Source of the DNA: Deinococcus radiotolerans
GTDB lineage: Bacteria; Deinococcota; Deinococci; Deinococcales; Deinococcaceae
Assembly (NCBI RefSeq): GCF_014647435.1
Contig: NZ_BMPE01000035.1
Location: 1 to 20,352, forward strand
Reading direction: 5' to 3'
Length of the DNA: 20,352 nt
Shown here: positions 14,703 to 20,352 of the stretch, in pieces
Layout of the letters: each line of letters opens with the position of its first letter
Position numbering within the stretch: the first letter of the stretch is position 1
The notes under the pieces: generated by a model
The model's input: only the letters and a program-made list of their open reading frames with translations
What the model was told of the DNA's origin: nothing
Databases searched by the model: none
Program-made: the position numbers and the translations under genes

Positions 14703-14759
14703 GCCTGCATGGTGCGCCGCCACACGGCCCGGGCGCCAATCACGCGGGCGGGGGAGGGG

Positions 14760-14765
14760 TATAAC
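14760..14765 (+). promoter_or_regulatory. -10 box of the LysR gene (leaderless)
   Basis: TATAAC ends 8 nt before ATG 14774 in otherwise very GC-rich sequence. No Shine-Dalgarno site. Confidence 0.5.
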
Positions 14766-14773
14766 GAAACCTG

Positions 14774-15664
14774 ATGGCTTCACTGGACCTGTTCCGGGTG
14801 TTTGTGGCGGTGTACCGCGCGGGCAGCGTGAGCGGCGCCGCCCGCGAGCGGCACCTGACGCAGCCGGCCGTCAGCGCGCAGATCGCGGCGCTGGAGGCGC
14901 GGGTGGGCGAGGCGCTGTTCCGCCGCACGCCGCGCGGCATGCAGCCCACCGAGCGCGGCAAGCTGCTGTACGCGCAGGTGGCGTCCGGCGTGGATCAGCT
15001 GCACGCGGCCGACCGGGCCCTGCGGGGCCGCCAGCCGGGCGTCCTGCCGCTGCGGGTGGGCGGCCCGCCAGAGGTCCTGCGCGCCCTGCTGCCCGCCCTG
15101 CGGGGCGAGTCTGCGCTGCACCTGACCTTCGCGCCCGAGGCGGCGCTGCTGGCGGGCCTGCGCGGCGGCAGCCTGGACGCCGCGCTGAGTGCCCGCGTGC
15201 CCGAGGACCGCGCCTTGCACGCCCTGCCGGTCGCGGCCGTGCCGTTCACATTGATCGTCCCGGCGACCTGGGCGGACTGGCCCGCGGACCCCGCGGCGCT
15301 GGGCGCGTGGCTGAACGCCCGCCCGTGGGTGAGTTACAGCGTGGACCTGCCGGCCACGCGCCGCTTCTTCACGGGCGCGCTGGGCGTGCGCTTCGCGGCG
15401 CGCGCGGCCCTGACCGTCCCGGACCTGACCGTGGTGGTGCAGGCGGTCGGGCTGGACGTGGGCGCCAGTCTGGTCCCGCGCCTGGCCGCGCTGGACGCCC
15501 TGGCCGCCCGGCAGGTGGCGGAGATCGCGGTGGGGTCCGCTGGCAGCGCCACGCGCTGGTGGTGGCTGCGCCGCGCGGCAGACGAGGACCGCCCGGACCT
15601 GCTGGCCCTGGGCGGGGCGCTGCGGGACCGGGCGGCGGCACTGGGGTTCAGTTCAGGGTCTTGA
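14774..15664 (+). CDS. LysR-family transcriptional regulator
   Basis: A 296-residue regulator. Residues 1-62 are the winged helix-turn-helix with the LysR hallmarks SVSGAARERHLTQPAVSAQIAALEARVG and LFRRTPRGMQPTERG. The remainder is the periplasmic-binding-protein-like effector domain, starting LPLRVGGPPEVLRALLPAL (about 91-110). The effector domain is unusually Ala/Leu/Arg-rich, and its ligand cannot be predicted. By the usual behaviour of the family it may control the divergent methyltransferase and itself from the 71-base gap, but no T-N11-A operator was convincing. Its last 17 bases overlap, tail to tail, the convergent cytochrome gene. Confidence 0.92.
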   Translation: MASLDLFRVFVAVYRAGSVSGAARERHLTQPAVSAQIAALEARVGEALFRRTPRGMQPTERGKLLYAQVASGVDQLHAADRALRGRQPGVLPLRVGGPPEVLRALLPALRGESALHLTFAPEAALLAGLRGGSLDAALSARVPEDRALHALPVAAVPFTLIVPATWADWPADPAALGAWLNARPWVSYSVDLPATRRFFTGALGVRFAARAALTVPDLTVVVQAVGLDVGASLVPRLAALDALAARQVAEIAVGSAGSATRWWWLRRAADEDRPDLLALGGALRDRAAALGFSSGS

Positions 15665-16436
15665 TGTACGCCTGAAGGTCCGCGACCTGCGTGTCGCTGA
15701 TCTGCGCTTCCCCGAAGCGGGGCATCAGGTTGCCCAGCTGACGGTCCGGTGTCTTGCCATCGCGGAGGGTGGTCGTGAACTGCGCCAGCGTCCAGCTCTT
15801 GGGGCCGTCGGCGGTCACGAGACTAGGGCCGACCTGCCCCTGCCCGTTCGCGCCGTGGCACCCGGCGCAGTTGCCGGCGAAGATGGTCTGACCGGCCTCG
15901 GGGTTGCCCGGGGCGTCGCTGCTGCCCGACTGCGCGGCGGCCGTCTCGCCGGCCGTGCTGGACGCGCCCTCGGCCGGGGTAGTGGTCTCGCCCGACATGG
16001 AGCCCGTCGTGGAGCCCGCCGAGTCCCCCTGCGTGTCGGTGCTGGCCGTGCTGTCACTGCTGGCGCCGCCACTGTTCGGGGTGGAGCCCTGCTCGCCGCT
16101 GCCCTGGACGGTGTTGCTGTTCTGCGTGCTGGTCGTCATGTTGCTGGTGCTGTCGCTGCTGCCCTGCCCGCTGCTGGCCATGCCACTGGCTGCGCCGTTC
16201 TCGTTGGTGTTGGCGGGCGCGGTGCTGGCGGGCGTGGCCTCGGCCGGTTTGCCCATCAGCTTGGGCGTGGCGATCAGTAGGCCCACGCCCAGGATGACGC
16301 CCAGCGTGGCGCCCAGTCCCCACGAGGCCACGCTGCCCCGCACCCACTGGCGGCGGCGGGTGACCGCCGCCTCGCCCGGCTGCGGGTCGGGGCGCTGGGG
16401 GTCGCGGCGGGCCGGGGTGGACTGGGGTGCATTCAT
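15648..16436 (-). CDS. membrane-anchored c-type cytochrome with long Ser/Thr/Gly linker
   Basis: A 262-residue product from ATG 16434-16436. It has a short cytoplasmic N-terminus rich in Arg/Pro, a single uncleaved transmembrane helix (about 37-57), a low-complexity linker (about 64-178) of Ser, Thr, Gly, Asn and Gln, then one class I cytochrome c domain (178-262). Haem is attached at CAGCH (190-194), and the axial Met is Met238 in NLMPRF. The domain ends with the usual LQAYIKTL helix. It would carry electrons on the outer face of the membrane, tethered on a flexible arm, probably to or from the terminal oxidase or bc-type complex. The long linker is unusual for the family. A TATGCT box sits 6 nt before the start. 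Confidence 0.9.
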   Translation of the reverse strand: MNAPQSTPARRDPQRPDPQPGEAAVTRRRQWVRGSVASWGLGATLGVILGVGLLIATPKLMGKPAEATPASTAPANTNENGAASGMASSGQGSSDSTSNMTTSTQNSNTVQGSGEQGSTPNSGGASSDSTASTDTQGDSAGSTTGSMSGETTTPAEGASSTAGETAAAQSGSSDAPGNPEAGQTIFAGNCAGCHGANGQGQVGPSLVTADGPKSWTLAQFTTTLRDGKTPDRQLGNLMPRFGEAQISDTQVADLQAYIKTLN

Positions 16437-16442
16437 GCGCGG

Positions 16443-16471
16443 AGCATACCGCCCGGTCAGGCGGGCAGAAA
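16443..16471 (-). promoter_or_regulatory. promoter of the cytochrome c gene (leaderless)
   Basis: On the minus strand, TTTCTG (16466-16471) and TATGCT (16443-16448) are 17 nt apart, and the -10 box ends 6 nt before the ATG. The spacer contains the short inverted repeat GCCCG/CGGGC. Confidence 0.5.
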
Positions 16472-16514
16472 TCCCGTCTCTCATGAGCAATCCTTCACCT
16501 AGTCGCGGCTCGGG

Positions 16515-16868
<354 letters not shown>

Positions 16869-16907
16869 GCGGGCATTCTGGCAGGCGCCGGGCCCGGGCG
16901 GGCCGGT

Positions 16908-18641
16908 TCAGCGTTTCGTGGTCAGGGCGGGGGCCGCGCCCTGGTCGGCGGTCACGCCGCTGACGAGCGCCTCGCGGATGCCCTGCGCGAGCCCCAGCGC
17001 CACGCGGTCAAGGTAATTGTTGTCCTGTAGGTTCTGGCCGTCCACGGGGTGACTGGCAAACCCGATCTCGACCAGCGCGGCCGGGACGCGGCTGTTGCGC
17101 AGCACGCTCAGGGACTGCGTGTTCTTCAGGCCCTGATCGAACGCGCCGGTCTGCGCCACGAGGTTGCCCTGCAGCAGGGCGGCCAGGGCGCTGCTGCGCG
17201 CGTGGTTGGGGTTCCACCAAGTTTCCACGCCGTAGCCGCGCAGGGCGTTGGCGGGCGCCATGGAGTTCACGTGGATGCTCACGAACAGCGCCGTGCCGGG
17301 CGTGCCCATCGCGGCGCGCATCTGGAGGTCGGTGTTCTTGACGGGGTTCAGTTCGCGGTCCGTGTCGCGGGTCAGGATGACGTCTACGCCGGCGGGCACA
17401 AGCAGGTCCCGCACGCGCAGCGCCACGGCCAGCGTGACCTCCTTCTCGATGACGGCCCCCACGGCGCCCGGGTCCTTGCCGCCGTGCCCGGCGTCGATGA
17501 CCACGCGCGGCCTGACGAGGCTGGTGCTCAGGGCCAGCAGCGCGGTGGCGCGCGCGGCCACCTGCGGCGCCACGGCCTGCACGGTACGCTGGGCGCTGCT
17601 CAGGGGGGTGCGGTCGGCCAGGGCGGGGGAGAGGTCGATGGCCAGGCGGGACAGGTCGCCGCTGCTGGGCGGCAGCAGCTGGGCGCGCCAGCCGCTGCGC
17701 TCGGTGGTGCGCGCGGCGGTGCTGAGGGTCACGGTGCCGCCCTGCGGGCCCGGTGTGTACGTCCAGGCGCGCAGCTCGGGGCTGACGGCAGTGGCCTGCT
17801 GCGCGCCCACGGTCACGCCGGTCAGGGTGATGCTCAGGCCGCCGGGGCCGGGCGTGATGCGGTAGCTGCTGCCAGGCGGCAGGTCCAGCACCACGCGGGT
17901 CTGCCCGGGGCTCTTGCCCACGCGGGGGGTGCTCAGCAGGGCCGCGCGGGCCGGGCCGGGCACGCTGCCCTGAAGGGCGCTGGGCTGGGCGGGGTTGCTG
18001 CCCTCCAGGATGGGGGCGGGCAGCGGCACGCTGCTGATGACCTGATCGCCGGGGGGCAGGGCGCCGGGCAGGGGAGCGTTGAGGACGCTCTGGGCGGCGA
18101 CCGTGGTGGCGACGCTGGTCAGGACCTGGCCATGCACGCTGCTGGCCGCGCCGCCGCTGACACCCGGGCCGAGTTCGAGGATCAGGACGCGTTTACCGGT
18201 GGCGAGGCTGGCCTCGCTGGCGCGCCAGCCGTCCGTGGGGGCCAGCGGGTAGGGGGTGACCAGGGTGGCCTGCCCGGCCCCGGCGCGGTATTCGCTGACG
18301 CTCACGCCGAGTTTCGCGCTGACGGCGGGCTGAATGCGGGCGCCCTGCACGTCCAGGCGCAGGCCGCCGAAGGTGGGGATCAGGGTGTAGGTGACGCCGC
18401 TGGGCAGGTCGAACACGACGCGGGTGACGCTGCCCTGGTTGCTGACGCGGGGACTGCCGAAGGTGGGGGCGCTGTCGCTGACCGCGGCGCCGGCAGGAAT
18501 CGTGCCGGGGGTCACGGGGGCCAGGCTGGGCACGCTGATGCCGGGGGCGCCGGGGGTGAAGGGGGTCGCGCCCTGGGCTTGGCTGCCGGTCGCGACCGTG
18601 AACAGCAGGCCAGATGAGAGCAGGATGGCTGTTCGCTTCAT
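16908..18641 (-). CDS. N-acetylmuramoyl-L-alanine amidase with two AMIN domains
   Basis: A 577-residue exported enzyme that cuts the amide bond between N-acetylmuramic acid and the stem peptide of peptidoglycan. It has a Sec signal peptide (1-23, MKRTAILLSSG...GSQAQ), then two AMIN-like domains that localise such enzymes to the cell wall (about 60-160, SPRVSNQGSVTRVVFDLPSG; about 235-345, TPRVGKSPGQTRVVLDLPPG). The Amidase_3 catalytic domain follows (377-562), with zinc ligands His386 (VIDAGHGGKDPG), Glu399 (IEKEVTL) and His457 (VSIHVNS), and catalytic Glu525 (LVEIGFASH). All key residues are present. Longer starts upstream lack a signal peptide at the N-terminus, so ATG 18639-18641 is used. 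It is likely AmiC/CwlV-like, active in cell separation. Confidence 0.92.
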   Translation of the reverse strand: MKRTAILLSSGLLFTVATGSQAQGATPFTPGAPGISVPSLAPVTPGTIPAGAAVSDSAPTFGSPRVSNQGSVTRVVFDLPSGVTYTLIPTFGGLRLDVQGARIQPAVSAKLGVSVSEYRAGAGQATLVTPYPLAPTDGWRASEASLATGKRVLILELGPGVSGGAASSVHGQVLTSVATTVAAQSVLNAPLPGALPPGDQVISSVPLPAPILEGSNPAQPSALQGSVPGPARAALLSTPRVGKSPGQTRVVLDLPPGSSYRITPGPGGLSITLTGVTVGAQQATAVSPELRAWTYTPGPQGGTVTLSTAARTTERSGWRAQLLPPSSGDLSRLAIDLSPALADRTPLSSAQRTVQAVAPQVAARATALLALSTSLVRPRVVIDAGHGGKDPGAVGAVIEKEVTLAVALRVRDLLVPAGVDVILTRDTDRELNPVKNTDLQMRAAMGTPGTALFVSIHVNSMAPANALRGYGVETWWNPNHARSSALAALLQGNLVAQTGAFDQGLKNTQSLSVLRNSRVPAALVEIGFASHPVDGQNLQDNNYLDRVALGLAQGIREALVSGVTADQGAAPALTTKR

Positions 18642-18650
18642 GTGTCTCTT

Positions 18651-18656
18651 ACTGTA
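18651..18656 (-). promoter_or_regulatory. -10 box of the amidase gene
   Basis: TACAGT on the minus strand, 9 nt before the ATG. The AAGAGA between them is at most a weak ribosome site. Confidence 0.35.
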
Positions 18657-18836
18657 CGGGACGGCAGTGAGAACTCCGGGTCGCGCCTCATGGGAGTGTC
18701 GTCCGTCAAAAGGTTGACTGGCTCGCATTTTCTTCTGCTCTTTCTCATGAAGAGAGGGGGTGAGGTGTCCAGCTCATGAGTGGCTGTGACTTTTCTCGCG
18801 TGTCAGCGGAAAGAAAACGGGCCAGCACCCCCATCA

Positions 18837-18870
18837 TTTTCATGCTTTATATTGCAAAGTATAGTAGAAT
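18837..18870 (+). promoter_or_regulatory. AT-rich promoter of frnE
   Basis: TTTTCA (18837-18842) and TATAGT (18860-18865) are 17 nt apart. A second -10-like box, TAGAAT (18865-18870), overlaps and ends 7 nt before ATG 18878. A TTGCAA palindrome (18853-18858) lies in the spacer. This is the most AT-rich stretch in the window and may hold a regulator site. Confidence 0.5.
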
Positions 18871-18877
18871 CAAGAGC

Positions 18878-19633
18878 ATGAACCCCTCCTTCGCTCCGAC
18901 CGCCCCCGACCGCCTGCGCGTGGACATCTGGTCCGACGTCGCCTGCCCCTGGTGCTACATCGGCAAACGCCGCTTCGAACAGGCCCTCGCGCAGTTCCCC
19001 CACCGCGATCAGGTTGACGTGAACTGGCATGCCTTCGAACTCGACCCCGGCACCCCCGCCGCCCACCCCCTGAGCATGCGCGACGCCCTGGCCCAGAAGT
19101 ACGGCCGCAGCCCCACCGACGCCCAGGGCATGATGGACCACGTCACCCGCACCGCCGCCGGGGAAGGCCTCGAGTACCACTTCGAGCGCGCCCGCCTGGG
19201 CAACACCTTCCAGGCCCACCAGCTCATCCACCACGCCGCGCAGCACGGAAAGCAGGACGCCATGAAAGAACGCCTGCTGCGCGCCTACATGAGTGACGGC
19301 GACCTCGTCAGCGACCTCGACACCCTGGTGCGCCTCGCGCAGGAGGTCGGCCTGGACGGCACTGAGGTCCGCGCGGCCCTGCTCGATGGCCGCCACGCGC
19401 AGGCCGTGCGGCAGGACGAGGCGCAGGCCCAGGCGCTGGGCATCAGCGGCGTGCCGTTCTTCGTGCTGGGCGGCAAGTACGGCGTCAGCGGCGCCCAGGA
19501 CCCACAGACCCTGCTGGGCGCCCTGACCCAGGTGTGGCAGGAAACCCACCCCGCGCCCCTCCAGATGCTGGGCGCCGACGCCACCGCCGATGGCTGCGAG
19601 GACGGCCAGTGCGCCGTCCCCGAACGCGCCTGA
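18878..19633 (+). CDS. frnE: FrnE-type DsbA-family dithiol oxidoreductase
   Basis: A 251-residue thioredoxin-fold protein of the DsbA/FrnE family, cytoplasmic as no signal peptide is present. The active site is Cys23-Pro-Trp-Cys26 in WSDVACPWCYIGKRRFE, followed by the inserted helical domain (about 70-175, with GNTFQAHQLIHHAAQHG) and the cis-proline loop GISGVPFFVLGGKYGVSGAQ. Near the C-terminus Cys240 and Cys245 form a CX4C motif (C-EDGQ-C). Such a second motif is described for the Deinococcus radiodurans FrnE (DR0659), a disulfide isomerase linked to oxidative-stress tolerance. That parallel supports both the function and the genus. ATG 18878 is chosen because the product then begins as FrnE proteins usually do and lies just downstream of the promoter. 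Confidence 0.93.
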   Translation: MNPSFAPTAPDRLRVDIWSDVACPWCYIGKRRFEQALAQFPHRDQVDVNWHAFELDPGTPAAHPLSMRDALAQKYGRSPTDAQGMMDHVTRTAAGEGLEYHFERARLGNTFQAHQLIHHAAQHGKQDAMKERLLRAYMSDGDLVSDLDTLVRLAQEVGLDGTEVRAALLDGRHAQAVRQDEAQAQALGISGVPFFVLGGKYGVSGAQDPQTLLGALTQVWQETHPAPLQMLGADATADGCEDGQCAVPERA

Positions 19634-19651
19634 CCCGGACCCCCCGGGTCA
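19631..19651. terminator. first of two tandem hairpins after frnE
   Basis: Perfect 8-base arms TGACCCGG (19631-19638) and CCGGGTCA (19644-19651) with a 5-base loop. The left arm begins with the frnE stop codon. Confidence 0.5.
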
Positions 19652-19653
19652 TA

Positions 19654-19690
19654 CAGAGCGCCCCCGGCTGTATCGTCCGGGGGCGCTCTG
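19654..19690. terminator. strong bidirectional hairpin between frnE and ftsH
   Basis: Perfect 14-base arms CAGAGCGCCCCCGG (19654-19667) and CCGGGGGCGCTCTG (19677-19690) with a 9-base loop, placed between convergent stops. There is no long U tract; the stem alone is very stable. Confidence 0.8.
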
Positions 19691-19714
19691 CTGTGAGGTT
19701 CAGGGCGGCAGGAT

Positions 19715-20352
<638 letters not shown>

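Noticed and set aside
13932..14783. Start of the SAM methyltransferase at about 14783
   Set aside because: It would overlap the start of the divergent LysR gene and add 27 residues of Arg/Pro-rich sequence not typical of the family.
17049..18617. Open frame of 522 codons on the plus strand opposite the amidase
   Set aside because: Antisense to an amidase with intact catalytic residues; the product is Gly/Ala/Gln-rich without motifs.
18660..18790. Repeated TCATG motifs as a regulatory repeat before frnE
   Set aside because: Spacing is irregular, flanks are not conserved, and they form no good palindrome; likely chance.

Overview
The window looks like chromosomal DNA of a Deinococcus species. 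The evidence is a very GC-rich base composition with strong G/C third-position bias, many genes whose only visible start signal is a TAnnnT-type -10 box 6-9 nt before the start codon (leaderless style), and a gene set typical of the genus: an FrnE-type dithiol oxidoreductase with both CX2C and CX4C motifs, a demethylmenaquinone methyltransferase, an AMIN-domain amidase and FtsH. The genus call is an inference; no rRNA or tRNA gene is present to confirm it.

Left edge (1-935): the 3' part of a lower-GC unknown gene runs in from outside the window. It is tail to tail with a GNAT acetyltransferase gene interrupted by one in-frame amber codon.

Central accessory block (about 987-7403, + strand): a tightly packed, apparently single operon. 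It encodes, in order, a 59-residue peptide whose N-terminal half matches the spacing of a lasso-peptide leader, two lipoproteins sharing a homologous N-terminal domain (the second also carrying a cadherin-like domain and a long beta-helix), three tandem phage-tail-collar (microcystin-dependent-protein-like) proteins, and a twin-arginine-exported protein resembling a periplasmic binding protein. Spacings of 8-20 nt, with good Shine-Dalgarno sites inside the operon, suggest coordinated production of cell-surface or secreted structures. This is the most unusual part of the window. The operon ends at a strong hairpin shared with a convergent gene.

Right part (7461-20352): mostly ordinary single genes. 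They are a GH15 glucodextranase/glucoamylase-like enzyme, an APH-fold phosphotransferase, MenG/UbiE, a small secreted protein broken by a frameshift in a G tract, a composite ABC exporter, a class I SAM methyltransferase divergent from a LysR regulator, a membrane-anchored cytochrome c with a long Ser/Thr/Gly linker, an alkyltransferase-like protein (Trp in place of the alkyl-accepting Cys), a two-AMIN-domain N-acetylmuramoyl-L-alanine amidase, FrnE, and the C-terminal part of FtsH entering from the right edge. Two tandem GC hairpins separate frnE and ftsH.

No tRNA, rRNA, CRISPR array, insertion sequence or attachment site was recognised. No gene-free stretch exceeds 300 bases.
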